Shown here piece by piece: positions 1-10,074 of a stretch of 34,102 nt of DNA. The DNA is from Oleispira sp. (GTDB taxonomy: Bacteria > Pseudomonadota > Gammaproteobacteria > Pseudomonadales > Oceanobacteraceae), in the NCBI GenBank assembly GCA_002708475.1, contig PAOL01000056.1, forward strand, positions 19,135 through 53,236, given 5' to 3'. Each line of letters opens with the position of its first letter. Position 1 is the first letter of the stretch. The notes below the pieces were generated by a model. It searched no databases, was not told the origin of the DNA, and saw nothing but the letters and a program-made list of their open reading frames with translations. A program made the translations under genes and the position numbers.

Positions 1-852
1 GAGCTTTATTTGAAGCGTTTGGTTGTCGGTGGTTTTGAACGTGTTTTCGAAATTAACCGTAATTTCCGTAATGAAGGTTTGTCTACGCGTCACAATCCTG
101 AATTCACTATGATTGAGTTTTATCAGGCATACGCTGATTACAATGATCTAATGAATATCACTGAGGATATGTTGCGTACTGCGGCGTTAGAAGTGCTGGG
201 TACTACGGATATCAAGAGTACGACTAAAGACGCTGAAGGCAATGTTGTTAGTGAAACAATTTATGACTTCAACCAGCCGTTCACTCGCTTAACCATGGCG
301 GATGCAGTTCTTAAATATAATCCTGAATTTGATGCAGCGGTGATTAACGACCCTGAAAACAACCTAGAGCAGATGATTGCTTATGGTCGTCAGGTGGGCA
401 TTCGTGAAGATGATAAACAGTCTGCATGGGGTGCAGGTAAGTGGTTGTGCGAAATATTTGAAGAGACGGCTGAAGAAAAACTGGATCAGCCAACCTTCAT
501 TACAGCTTACCCTTGGGAGGTTTCTCCTTTGGCTCGTCGTAATGATGAAAACGCGTTTGTTACTGACCGTTTTGAGTTCTTTGTAGGTGGTCGTGAACTT
601 GCGAATGGTTTCTCTGAGCTTAACGATGCTGAAGATCAAAAGAATCGTTTCTTGAAGCAAGTTGCTGAAAAAGATGCAGGTGATGATGAAGCAATGCATT
701 ACGATGCGGATTACATTCAAGCACTAGAATACGGCATGCCTCCAACAGCGGGTGAAGGTATCGGTATTGACCGTTTGGTAATGTTGTTCACAGATAGTCC
801 AACGATTAAAGACGTTATCTTGTTCCCACATATGCGTCCTGTGGCTAAGTAG
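1..852 (+). CDS. lysS: Lysyl-tRNA synthetase class II, C-terminal part (5' truncated by window edge)
   Basis: Open from base 1 in frame ([26 protein letters not shown]...). Class II aaRS motif 2 '[30 protein letters not shown]' and motif 3 '[28 protein letters not shown]'. Confidence 0.97.
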   Translation, partial: ELYLKRLVVGGFERVFEINRNFRNEGLSTRHNPEFTMIEFYQAYADYNDLMNITEDMLRTAALEVLGTTDIKSTTKDAEGNVVSETIYDFNQPFTRLTMADAVLKYNPEFDAAVINDPENNLEQMIAYGRQVGIREDDKQSAWGAGKWLCEIFEETAEEKLDQPTFITAYPWEVSPLARRNDENAFVTDRFEFFVGGRELANGFSELNDAEDQKNRFLKQVAEKDAGDDEAMHYDADYIQALEYGMPPTAGEGIGIDRLVMLFTDSPTIKDVILFPHMRPVAK

Positions 853-873
853 TTGATCGGTTAAAAGAACAGT

Positions 874-1620
874 ATGAAAGAACAATTCAATATGTTTGCT
901 GATGAGCGGGGCGGTAATGAGTCCGATCAGGTGGCTATTGAATTGTTTGCTTCACTTTTGCCAAAGGATTGGCAAAAAATATTAGCGCCAGAATTTGATC
1001 AGCCTTACATGCACGATTTGCAGAAATTCCTTTCAGCAGAACAAGCGCAAGGTAAGATTATCTATCCACCTGCGAATCAGATTTTCACTGCGTTTAATTT
1101 AACGCCGCTCAAGAGTGTGAAAGTCGTTATCTTAGGGCAAGACCCATATCACGGCCCTGGCCAATCTCATGGTTTGAGCTTTTCTGTACCTTCTTCGTTA
1201 AAGAAGCTTCCTCCATCCTTGAAGAATATTTATAAAGAATTAAATACAGATTTAGGGCTGCCTATTGTCACTACTGGTAACTTAACACCTTGGGCCAAGC
1301 AGGGCGTTTTAATGCTGAATGCAATGCTAACAGTAGAAGCGAGAAATGCAGGATCTCATCAAAAGCAAGGTTGGGAGACATTTACCAATCGAGTTATTGA
1401 GTTGCTTTCAGAAAACTGTGAGAACCTAGTCTTTGTTCTTTGGGGTGCTTATGCTCAAAAGAAGGTTGCTCTTATTGACGAAGGTAAGCATTTGGTCCTG
1501 AAAGGTATTCATCCATCCCCACTTTCCGCGCATCGCGGCTTCTTTGGTTCTAAGCCATTTTCTGCTATCAATCAGTACCTTAAAAATCATAGTATTTCTG
1601 AGATCGACTGGTCTTTATAG
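874..1620 (+). CDS. ung: Uracil-DNA glycosylase, family 1
   Basis: Active-site motif 'VVILGQDPYHGPGQSHGLSFSV' and 'GIHPSPLSAHRGFFGSKPFSAINQYL'. An internal ATG at 892 is an alternative start. Confidence 0.97.
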   Translation: MKEQFNMFADERGGNESDQVAIELFASLLPKDWQKILAPEFDQPYMHDLQKFLSAEQAQGKIIYPPANQIFTAFNLTPLKSVKVVILGQDPYHGPGQSHGLSFSVPSSLKKLPPSLKNIYKELNTDLGLPIVTTGNLTPWAKQGVLMLNAMLTVEARNAGSHQKQGWETFTNRVIELLSENCENLVFVLWGAYAQKKVALIDEGKHLVLKGIHPSPLSAHRGFFGSKPFSAINQYLKNHSISEIDWSL

Positions 1621-1872
1621 ATCAAACTATCCCTTTTAAATCTTCATTTAGACACCTTATAGATTATTTACAATAACTTTAATGGGTTCTAACTCTTTGT
1701 AATATATAGATTTTTCTATATTTTTTGGAATGCTCTGTTTTTTAGTAACAAAATGTAATGTATTGGAATGGTACAAATGTTCTAATTCTGGTATGTTCTT
1801 CATATGTTGCGTCATTTCACCCTTTAGATGACCACGAAATAATAAAAAAAATAATAATTAAAAGGAATTCTC

Positions 1873-3033
1873 ATGGCTGCTAGAGCCCTGATTGCATTAT
1901 TAATGATGCCCCTTATCGCTTCTGCGTTAGAACGTCTGGATGATTTTAGTATGTCTGATGTTGTCGCTCAGGAAGGTGTTATTTTACGTTCCGAATATGA
2001 AATTGAAATTGATACAGTCCAATATTTCGATGAAGATGATTACGGCAATATCACAATGTCTGACATTAATTTTGCAACTCGATCGCAACAAGTTATTGAT
2101 TTGGATATCGTTTCAGGTGCTGTAGGCAGCAATCGAGAAGGGCGCAATGGTATTCGCTTTAGTAACCAAGAATTGCCTATCGATTTGTCCGTAGGAGCAG
2201 TTAAAGTAAACGGAAAATCTTTGGGTGGTCTTGGCATGAGGCACTTAGATACTGGTGGCGTAGATCCCTTGGTTGTTGATGTGTGGGCAGGGGGATTCGA
2301 TTTAAATGAAAACACAATTGCTGATGAATCGGGTTTCACAGTAGATGTGACAGTTCCTAAAGAAACCACTTACGATCTTTACTACACGGATGACGGCTCT
2401 GAGCTTTCAATGACGATAGATCATTGTTCGAGTTATTCCGCTGGTTCTTGTACTGCAGGCGGTATTGTATTTTCGGGTATGACTTTTGATGTAACGGATG
2501 AAGGTTTACGCATAGGTATTCCAGAAGTTGCTGGTGGGCAGATCAATATAAGAAATTTTAGATTAAACGAATCTGTCATTAATGATATCACCCTCAAAAA
2601 TTTTACTATTCCGACAGGGGGCTATTTTAATTTAGGTGCTCCTGATGTTGCCGCTGAGTCTGCTATTAATTTTGATGCTTACTTTGCTGCAGGTTCTGGT
2701 TTTGATTTTATTTATTACGATACTTCTGACACGGATGTTCAGGAATTTAATGCCACTATATCGTTCAACGCTTTGGCTTCTGATGCAAATACCGCAAGTA
2801 CTAATTACTTTTCTGTTCAAGACTCTTCTATAAATGTGCGCTCGGGTAGTGATAGTGGCATATATATCGCGTTAGGCGATGTAAGCACAGGAACAGGTGG
2901 TGTTCGAGGCAGTATGAGTATCAACGATATTATGTTGAAGCCAGAAGGCACTGCATCGGCTCCTGTTCTAGGGAGTATTAAAATGAACTTAGAAGTTCTC
3001 CCTGGTAGCTACCTTGAAGTGATGGGACATTAA
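1873..3033 (+). CDS. Exported protein of the block A family, with a divergent SGQSGI-type N-terminal motif
   Basis: RBS-like aaaggaa upstream. Signal peptide MAARALIALLMMPLIASA, then LERLDDFSMSDVVAQEGVIL. C-terminal PGSYLEVMGH. Stop is followed 2 nt later by the next ATG. Confidence 0.8.
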   Translation: MAARALIALLMMPLIASALERLDDFSMSDVVAQEGVILRSEYEIEIDTVQYFDEDDYGNITMSDINFATRSQQVIDLDIVSGAVGSNREGRNGIRFSNQELPIDLSVGAVKVNGKSLGGLGMRHLDTGGVDPLVVDVWAGGFDLNENTIADESGFTVDVTVPKETTYDLYYTDDGSELSMTIDHCSSYSAGSCTAGGIVFSGMTFDVTDEGLRIGIPEVAGGQINIRNFRLNESVINDITLKNFTIPTGGYFNLGAPDVAAESAINFDAYFAAGSGFDFIYYDTSDTDVQEFNATISFNALASDANTASTNYFSVQDSSINVRSGSDSGIYIALGDVSTGTGGVRGSMSINDIMLKPEGTASAPVLGSIKMNLEVLPGSYLEVMGH

Positions 3034-3035
3034 TT

Positions 3036-3872
3036 ATGAAAATACGGACTAAATTAAGCATTTTTTTTGGTTTTGTTACTTTATTGCCATTACATCACGC
3101 GCACGGAATGCAAAGTATTGAGGAAGAAAATTTGCGGTATGTTTCTGGCCAGAGTGGAATTGACGTTGATCTGAACTTCAAAGGAACTGTTGGTAGAACG
3201 TATCTTGAAACCGATGGAAATTCATTAAATATAAGAAATTTAAGTATCGACACGGATGGCTCGAATGATGATGCAGTTACTCCGGGATCGGACAGGCCTC
3301 TTAATATAATTTTAGATTTAGTTACTCGGGGAAAAAAATCTGGGTTAGCGATTTCTATCAGTGGAATTAATGATTTAGATCTGAAATTTGATCAGATCAA
3401 TGTGAATGGCGATACATCTTCGGACGATATCGTTGGACAGATGCACTCATTCGGTGGCTTAGCATTGAATAATATTAATGATCACGGTGGAATTACCGAT
3501 ATTAATATTTTTGCCCGCGGAGCAAGTGGTCAAGAAGGAATACAGCTAGAAGTAAATTTTCCTGAAACACTGAGTATGAACTTAGCCTATACCGATTACG
3601 GAGCTGATAATACAAGTTCGGTAGATGACTTCACCTTTGGTGGAGATTTAACATTAAATAATTTCAGTATTGCTAATTCTGTGGATTTAACAACGGGTAA
3701 AAATGCAGAAGGAGAAGAAGTCGGAGGGTTGCATGTTGGTGTAATTACTCAAACGGGTGATATGACTTTGAGTAATATTCGTGCGGGTAATCAGTTAGGG
3801 ACAATGGGGCGTTTAGTTATAAATGGCTACACCATGACCCCTGATAGTTACTTAACAATACAGGGTAAATAA
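3036..3872 (+). CDS. Exported SGQSGI-motif protein (DUF6160/FilA-like by eye)
   Basis: Signal peptide, then MQSIEEENLRYVSGQSGIDVDL. C-terminal PDSYLTIQGK. Tight operon spacing. Confidence 0.8.
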   Translation: MKIRTKLSIFFGFVTLLPLHHAHGMQSIEEENLRYVSGQSGIDVDLNFKGTVGRTYLETDGNSLNIRNLSIDTDGSNDDAVTPGSDRPLNIILDLVTRGKKSGLAISISGINDLDLKFDQINVNGDTSSDDIVGQMHSFGGLALNNINDHGGITDINIFARGASGQEGIQLEVNFPETLSMNLAYTDYGADNTSSVDDFTFGGDLTLNNFSIANSVDLTTGKNAEGEEVGGLHVGVITQTGDMTLSNIRAGNQLGTMGRLVINGYTMTPDSYLTIQGK

Positions 3873-3874
3873 TA

Positions 3875-4711
3875 ATGAAAAAAATAATCTGTATTTCTCT
3901 TATTGTTAGTGCAAATAGTTTTGCCTTATTGCCGATGCAGGATGATGATCTTTCTACTGTGTCAGGACAAAGTGGTATCACCGTTGATATAACTACAGAC
4001 TCCGACATAAAAGTTGGAGAAGTTCGATATGAAGATAAGGATAATGGTGCAGCTGAAAAAGATGGTGGAGGTTCTTTTTCATTACGAGATGTTGTTATTA
4101 AGGATAGTGAATTCTCTTTTGATATTGATGTATCAGATAGTGGTGAACTTGTGATGAGTCTCAATCGCTTTGGTGTTATGGATATATCTATAGATGCGCT
4201 TCAGTTTAATTATGATGATACGTTGAGTGAAATTAATCTTTTTTCGACTTCATCAGAAACTCAATTACAAAATCAATATAGCCGTTTAGGTTCTTTGGCG
4301 GTAAATGATTTTACCTTAGCGACAGGCTCCGAAATTACTTTTAAATTTACTTCAGACGGTGAGTTTGCGTTTACTGCTGGGCTGCTAACGGGCTCGTTCT
4401 TTCAATTTACATATATTGATGATGGCGAGTTTACTTATGATACTGCTAATGATGGTGATACAACACTTAACGATAATGAAGGTGAAAATTACATTTCTGC
4501 TCGAGTGGAATTTGAAGATTTCAAATTAAATGATGTCAAGCTGAAAGGTGAAGGCGTTGGTGAAGATTCGTATGTCGCAATGTCTTTGGGAGGAACTCAA
4601 GGTGCTGTGGTATTTAGAGATATTAATATCAACGGAAAAATTATTGGTAGCGCTGGGTTCGAAAATATTAGCGTTGATCCTGTTAGTTATTTACATATTA
4701 AGGGTCATTAA
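3875..4711 (+). CDS. Exported SGQSGI-motif protein (DUF6160/FilA-like by eye)
   Basis: Signal peptide MKKIICISLIVSANSFA, then LLPMQDDDLSTVSGQSGITVDI. C-terminal PVSYLHIKGH. Starts 2 nt after the preceding stop. Confidence 0.82.
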   Translation: MKKIICISLIVSANSFALLPMQDDDLSTVSGQSGITVDITTDSDIKVGEVRYEDKDNGAAEKDGGGSFSLRDVVIKDSEFSFDIDVSDSGELVMSLNRFGVMDISIDALQFNYDDTLSEINLFSTSSETQLQNQYSRLGSLAVNDFTLATGSEITFKFTSDGEFAFTAGLLTGSFFQFTYIDDGEFTYDTANDGDTTLNDNEGENYISARVEFEDFKLNDVKLKGEGVGEDSYVAMSLGGTQGAVVFRDININGKIIGSAGFENISVDPVSYLHIKGH

Positions 4712-4714
4712 GCA

Positions 4715-7700
4715 ATGCAAGCATTACTGATTATTAAACACATATTTTTATCTTTTATTATAAGTGCCATAACATTATCCTTCTCTAGTTTAGCGTTCTC
4801 GTACGATCCAGGATTAACTTATAAGCCAAGTCGTGATGACATATTAACCGCAGATATTGATGAATCAATGCAAGGTTGTGTCTATCGTGAAAGTGATGCA
4901 GGTACAGGGGATTGGACCGTTGATGACTGTGATTATGTTGGAGCACATTATGCTTGTTACAACGGTGCTGAATGGCAGGTTTCACAAGCACTAGGAACAA
5001 CGATTAATCCTGGAGAACCGCGTGACGGAAGTTCAGTTTTTAAAATCAAATCAGTGGATTCTTGGGATCCGACTAATGCAGATGTTTTATGTAAAGCTAA
5101 GTTTGGCCCTTCTTATTTTTTTAGTGTGCCAGTTACTGCTGAAGAAAATGAAGCTTTAGGTCGTGCAATTAGCGATATGACGGCAGCAAAGAAAAGAACT
5201 TGGGTTTATTACTACTCAGATACTGAAAACATTCCACTGAGTGAAAATTACTGGTTAGGAAATCGTACTCAATATACAAATTTATTAAGTGATAGTTCAG
5301 GCAATGCTGGAGATAGAGGTGTTGCAGACTGTACATTGATGAATCGAGATACAGGGCTGTGGCAGGATGCATCATGTTCTGAAACACATTCTTTTGCCTG
5401 CTATGATTCGGGAACTTGGCTAATAACAGCAGAGCAAGATGAATGGAAGGCAGGGTTTGCAATATGTGATGAAAATTATGGGCTTCAAACCCTATATGCA
5501 GTACCTAGAGATAGTGTTGAGAATAGTGCGATTGCAGCCGCGGTACTGCCATCAGGGGGAACTGGGGTTTCTGCGGATTATAATAAAGTATGGTTGAATC
5601 GAACGGATTTAGCATTTGAAGAATTCTTTATTTCAAACCAAACCCGTCAAGCTTGGTGGGGTGAAGGCCAACCAAGTAATCGTAATAATTCGGATTGTGC
5701 ATTAATTGATTCTGCAGGTAATTGGATTGCAGAGAGTTGTAATGGTTATGTTGCATATCATGCTTGTTATTTAGGTGATAGCTCAACAGGAGTCGCACAG
5801 TGGCAGCTAACAAAAGACGTTCCTGATTTAAAAATGTCAGAATTTGCTCTAGGTTTTGGTTACTGTAAGCAATTGCCTGATAACCCGCATGCAGAATATA
5901 GACCTCCTAACTCTGCAATTTCAAATAATGCCTTGGCGGCTTTATTATCACCTGGTGAGTATGTATGGATTAATTACAGTGACCAAGTGAGTGAGGGCTT
6001 CTGGAAAGTATCTAGTCAGTTTGAAGATTTTGTTAGTACTGGAGATGTTTTAGACGGTGATGCTGAAGACTGTGGCTACTTTAGTTTAAATACAGACAGT
6101 AAAAGAAATTGGTTGGCAGGGCAGTGCTATGCAGGTGGTGAGCCTTTAACCCAAGGCTTTGCTTGTACGAACGGTTATGAGTGGAAAGTTGCTACAACAT
6201 CGCTAAGCGATGGCTCTTCTTTAGAATCAGATCTTTGGAAGGATGGTTTTACAGCCTGTGAAGCTGCATTTGGGAAAGATTATGAGTTTGCTGCACCTTA
6301 TGATGCCGATCAGAACTCACGCTTATCATTAGCGTTAAGATTATCTGGCAATACACAGGCATGGATGAATTTAAATGATGCTGAGTCAGAAGGTGAATGG
6401 GTTTCTAATGGTCCTGTTGTAAATTTATCTCCGGTTATTGTTTCATTATCATCGGAGCGCATATTTCCTGAAAATACAGATATCCAATTATCAGTAACTG
6501 CGGAAGATCCAGAAAGTGCAAGTAATGTTGGATTAATCTATTCGTGGTCGATCGTCGATCAACGAATGGGTATTGAAGGTACAGGCACAGACACGATTAC
6601 ACCATTAGACCAAACAGATATAAGTTACGACCCTTTGGCTACACCGAATGAAGTGACCTTGTCGAAAACGAAACTTCAACTATTGAATGATGATTATTAT
6701 ATCGATCTTCAACTTCAAATAACGGATGCAGACCAACAGACCCCGGCAACAACGACAAAGATTATAACCATTAAAGTTAAGTCACCGTTGAGAGCGGCTT
6801 ATGATTTTAATGAATATACAAATCCTAACTTGGATACTAGTGGTAATGGTCACGATCTGATACTTGATAAATCCCAGGTAGAGATAATTTCATATGAGGG
6901 TAACTCTAATAATTACTTTGCAAAATTGGATAGTGCCGACTCTTTTTCGATCGATGGTTCTTCTGGAGGATTACAATTAGACAGTGTTAAAGATCAATAT
7001 ACGTTAATTTATCGTTTTAGATTAGATGCACTTCCTGTGAGTGCATTTGCGGGTTTTGTGCAGAAAGGTGATCCGCAGGTTCGTCAGCCGGCAATATTCT
7101 TTGATAAAAATGCGCAGCAGATTCATTTTTCTAATAGTACAACGAATGGATTTAATCAGGCGCAAAATAGTATTGAAAGCGTACGAATTGGACAGTGGAT
7201 GACAGTGGCCTATGTTAAAAATGGGCCTCAAGTTGAATTCTATATTGATAAAGCAGAATTAAATTTATCATCTCCAGATCCGGCTCCACTTAATGATGAA
7301 ATTCGCGACAGTGTTCAGAGTCTAGTGGGAGCTTCACTTGGCTATGATTCTGGAGATTGGGTATTTGGTGCTATCTCTGATGCGGGAGAGGGAATGACGG
7401 GTGGATTGGATGATATCCGTATTTATGATCGTGCTTTAACAGCTGCTGAACTTGCAACTATTTTTCCTAGTCAGCCTAGGGGCGTATTTGAATTTACCAA
7501 TGAAATAGCTGCGGGAGATGAAAATGAAATCAATAATTCGGTAAATGAAGTGCTAGTTCCGGTTAGTCGTGTAGAGGGCGATGACGGTATCGTTTCAGTT
7601 GAATATTCTCTGGAGTCTGGAAGTGCTGAGTTGGATGTGGATTTCAGATTGAAAGATGATGTTGGCGTTGGTTCAGAACGAGGCAAAGGTGTATTAACTT

Positions 7701-9946
7701 GGCTCGTACATGATGCGGAAGATAAAAATATTATCGTTGAGTTAATTGGCGATGATCTTCGTGAAGGAACAGAAACATTTTCTATTGAGCTTGCACAATT
7801 ACCAACAGAGCCTGCATTAGGTTCTGATACAAAAATAGATATCAATATTACGGACAAAACGCCTAATCCTTATGGAGCAATTGGTTTCGCGCCCATTACA
7901 GCAACGGATAATATTGCCGTTCAAGAAGGTGACTCTGGACTAATTACGGTTGAGCGAGTCGGTACAGATTTACAAGGTAGTTTTGATGTTCTTTATGAGA
8001 TTGAAGCTTTAACTGCACATAGTCCTGATGACTTTTCAATTGATACTCAAGCAGGCTATGTATCAACAGGTGCTTCTGGGGTTAACACTATTATTGGTAA
8101 TGGACGCTTGAGTTTTACAGAGGCACTCGGACAGATAAGACAAACGCAAACAATAAGTTTTACTTCAGTATTAGAAGGAATTCCTACTCCAGAATTTGAT
8201 GAGTATTTTTCAGTTAAATTACTGGGAGTGACAGATCCTGGCAGTTCAACGTTGGCAACGCCTGCAACCAGTGCAATCTTGGGAACTAATAAATTCTATA
8301 CTCAGATTATTCAAGATAAAACGATTGGTAGAATTAGCTTTGAAAGTGCGAGCTATTCTGCAAATGAGATTAACCAGGGGGGGCAAGAAAATGTGCTACT
8401 TGTGAAATTTCAGCGTCTTGATGGGGATGATGGCGATCTATGTATTACCTTGAATCAAGCCGGGAGTGCCACGGAGACAGTTGATTATACCGTAGATTAT
8501 TTAAACCCTTCAGCTAGCGGGAAAAGTGATATTTATTGGGCAGATAAGGATGCTGCTGATAAAGCGATACAAGTAACCATTATTGATGATGGTGCTTATG
8601 ATCCAAGTGAAGATATTACACTTTCTTGGGTTGTCGAGAATACTTGTAATGGTATTGCGACGGATGTTCCTGATGGGTCAGAGGCTTCGGATGTTGTCGA
8701 AACAACTATTTCGATTGCTGATTATACCACGCCTATCACCGTTAAGTTTACGGAAACGAGTTATAGCGTTTCTGAAACGATCGCAACTGGGAAGAAAGAA
8801 GTCACTGTATTGGCGACTCAAACAGATTTCTTAAATCCTGTGAATAACAATACTTTTGAAGTGTTTTTAAATCGAGGAACTGGATCTTCAGCGATTGAGG
8901 GCCAGCACTACGGTGATTTAAGTAGTCTAGAAAAAATAACATTTAATGCTGGTGAAACACAGAAAACGATTGAAATCCCTATTCTGGATAACTGTGATGC
9001 AGCGGCGAGTTTATCTTTAGAGATGGCTTTAGTGAATAATGATGTCTCTCTTATGAATAGTTTGCCTGCAAGTTTAATTGATGTCTCTAGTGCGAATAGT
9101 TCTTTAGAAATTTTGGAGGGTACTATTCCTGTTGCTGTTTCAGCAGCGGTATCAACGGTTGGAGTAACTGATGCAGCAAATTTATCTGGTGGCAATTATA
9201 TTGTAACGGGTAATGGCACAACAAGTGGTGGCTTCTCATCGAAAAAACTTAAGTTGGAATCAACAAACACAACAGGAGACGGTTGCGCACTTGCCTATGA
9301 ATGGGAGTATGTTGATGCTGCTCCTTCATTACCTAAGGCCGGGGTTGGTAATGCTGGTTCCTCATTGCCATCAAACTTTTCATCATTTGCTCACGTTGCA
9401 GGCAATAATGTTAGTACTTCAAGCGAGGTTGGTGAATTTACCTTGCCGTTTATCGTTGAAGATACAGCTTTGAATTATGTACTTAAAGTTAAGCATCCTG
9501 AGCAAGTTCAGCAGACAGTTAATATAGCAGTACCAATAGCGGCAAACTGGAGTCGTGTAAAAAATGATCGAGGCTGGTGTACAAATATTGATGGTACTAC
9601 GATCGGGACAAGTAGTACTTGCTCTGCAAGTACATTGAGAAACTTTATTTTTAATCCTGCGACTAAGCAAGTCATTGGACAATCCTTATACGGTGGTGAT
9701 TATGGCTGCTGGCAAGCCATTGATAGCAATGATGGTAATGTCTTGTACCGAGCTTGTAGCGGTGAAGCTCGACAAGTTATAACTTTCTTGGGTGACGATG
9801 AAAACGACAATATGCAGTCTAGCGATGGTCGTGATCTTGTTGATACAAATAATCTTTTCTTAGGAGAGCGGGGATTGAGATCACTAAGTGACGGGAACTC
9901 TGGTGGTCAAAGTGGTGCGCGTAAGCATTGGTTCTGGGTGAATTAA
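4715..9946 (+). CDS. Large exported multidomain protein: tandem C-type-lectin-like repeats, Ig/PKD-like segment, LamG-like domain, Calx-beta-like repeats, Cys-containing C-terminal domain
   Basis: 1743 aa with an N-terminal signal sequence (IFLSFIISAITLSFSSLAFS). CTLD signatures such as 'VWLNRTDLAFEEFF...WWGEGQPSNRNNSDCALIDSAGNWIAESCNGYVAYHACY'. LamG-like 'AYDFNEYTNPNLDTSGNGHDL...GGLDDIRIYDRALTAAELATIF'. Calx-beta-like 'ISFESASYSANEINQGGQENVLLVKFQRLDGDDG...'. Confidence 0.85.
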   Translation: MQALLIIKHIFLSFIISAITLSFSSLAFSYDPGLTYKPSRDDILTADIDESMQGCVYRESDAGTGDWTVDDCDYVGAHYACYNGAEWQVSQALGTTINPGEPRDGSSVFKIKSVDSWDPTNADVLCKAKFGPSYFFSVPVTAEENEALGRAISDMTAAKKRTWVYYYSDTENIPLSENYWLGNRTQYTNLLSDSSGNAGDRGVADCTLMNRDTGLWQDASCSETHSFACYDSGTWLITAEQDEWKAGFAICDENYGLQTLYAVPRDSVENSAIAAAVLPSGGTGVSADYNKVWLNRTDLAFEEFFISNQTRQAWWGEGQPSNRNNSDCALIDSAGNWIAESCNGYVAYHACYLGDSSTGVAQWQLTKDVPDLKMSEFALGFGYCKQLPDNPHAEYRPPNSAISNNALAALLSPGEYVWINYSDQVSEGFWKVSSQFEDFVSTGDVLDGDAEDCGYFSLNTDSKRNWLAGQCYAGGEPLTQGFACTNGYEWKVATTSLSDGSSLESDLWKDGFTACEAAFGKDYEFAAPYDADQNSRLSLALRLSGNTQAWMNLNDAESEGEWVSNGPVVNLSPVIVSLSSERIFPENTDIQLSVTAEDPESASNVGLIYSWSIVDQRMGIEGTGTDTITPLDQTDISYDPLATPNEVTLSKTKLQLLNDDYYIDLQLQITDADQQTPATTTKIITIKVKSPLRAAYDFNEYTNPNLDTSGNGHDLILDKSQVEIISYEGNSNNYFAKLDSADSFSIDGSSGGLQLDSVKDQYTLIYRFRLDALPVSAFAGFVQKGDPQVRQPAIFFDKNAQQIHFSNSTTNGFNQAQNSIESVRIGQWMTVAYVKNGPQVEFYIDKAELNLSSPDPAPLNDEIRDSVQSLVGASLGYDSGDWVFGAISDAGEGMTGGLDDIRIYDRALTAAELATIFPSQPRGVFEFTNEIAAGDENEINNSVNEVLVPVSRVEGDDGIVSVEYSLESGSAELDVDFRLKDDVGVGSERGKGVLTWLVHDAEDKNIIVELIGDDLREGTETFSIELAQLPTEPALGSDTKIDINITDKTPNPYGAIGFAPITATDNIAVQEGDSGLITVERVGTDLQGSFDVLYEIEALTAHSPDDFSIDTQAGYVSTGASGVNTIIGNGRLSFTEALGQIRQTQTISFTSVLEGIPTPEFDEYFSVKLLGVTDPGSSTLATPATSAILGTNKFYTQIIQDKTIGRISFESASYSANEINQGGQENVLLVKFQRLDGDDGDLCITLNQAGSATETVDYTVDYLNPSASGKSDIYWADKDAADKAIQVTIIDDGAYDPSEDITLSWVVENTCNGIATDVPDGSEASDVVETTISIADYTTPITVKFTETSYSVSETIATGKKEVTVLATQTDFLNPVNNNTFEVFLNRGTGSSAIEGQHYGDLSSLEKITFNAGETQKTIEIPILDNCDAAASLSLEMALVNNDVSLMNSLPASLIDVSSANSSLEILEGTIPVAVSAAVSTVGVTDAANLSGGNYIVTGNGTTSGGFSSKKLKLESTNTTGDGCALAYEWEYVDAAPSLPKAGVGNAGSSLPSNFSSFAHVAGNNVSTSSEVGEFTLPFIVEDTALNYVLKVKHPEQVQQTVNIAVPIAANWSRVKNDRGWCTNIDGTTIGTSSTCSASTLRNFIFNPATKQVIGQSLYGGDYGCWQAIDSNDGNVLYRACSGEARQVITFLGDDENDNMQSSDGRDLVDTNNLFLGERGLRSLSDGNSGGQSGARKHWFWVN

Positions 9947-9966
9947 GAGCTTTCGCAAAGACAGGG

Positions 9967-10003
9967 TAAAGATGTTGTACAATCGTGCCACATCTTTATA
10001 TTA
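9967..10003 (+). terminator. Possible weak terminator or stem-loop after the giant gene
   Basis: TAAAGATGT (9967-9975) pairs with ACATCTTTA (9990-9998), 14-nt loop. The 3' side is AT-rich with no clean U tract. Confidence 0.4.
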
Positions 10004-10074
10004 TGTTTGTGCTGATATTTAGATATCACAATTGAAAATATAAAAATAATAATATTCAGAGTAAGAGCGATTCT

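Noticed and set aside
364-720. 118-aa minus-strand ORF inside lysS
   Set aside because: Antisense to a well-supported conserved gene; its protein has no recognisable domain.
7471-7857. 128-aa minus-strand ORF inside the giant gene
   Set aside because: Low-complexity Ser/Thr/Pro product typical of an antisense shadow ORF; the + frame is continuous and domain-rich.
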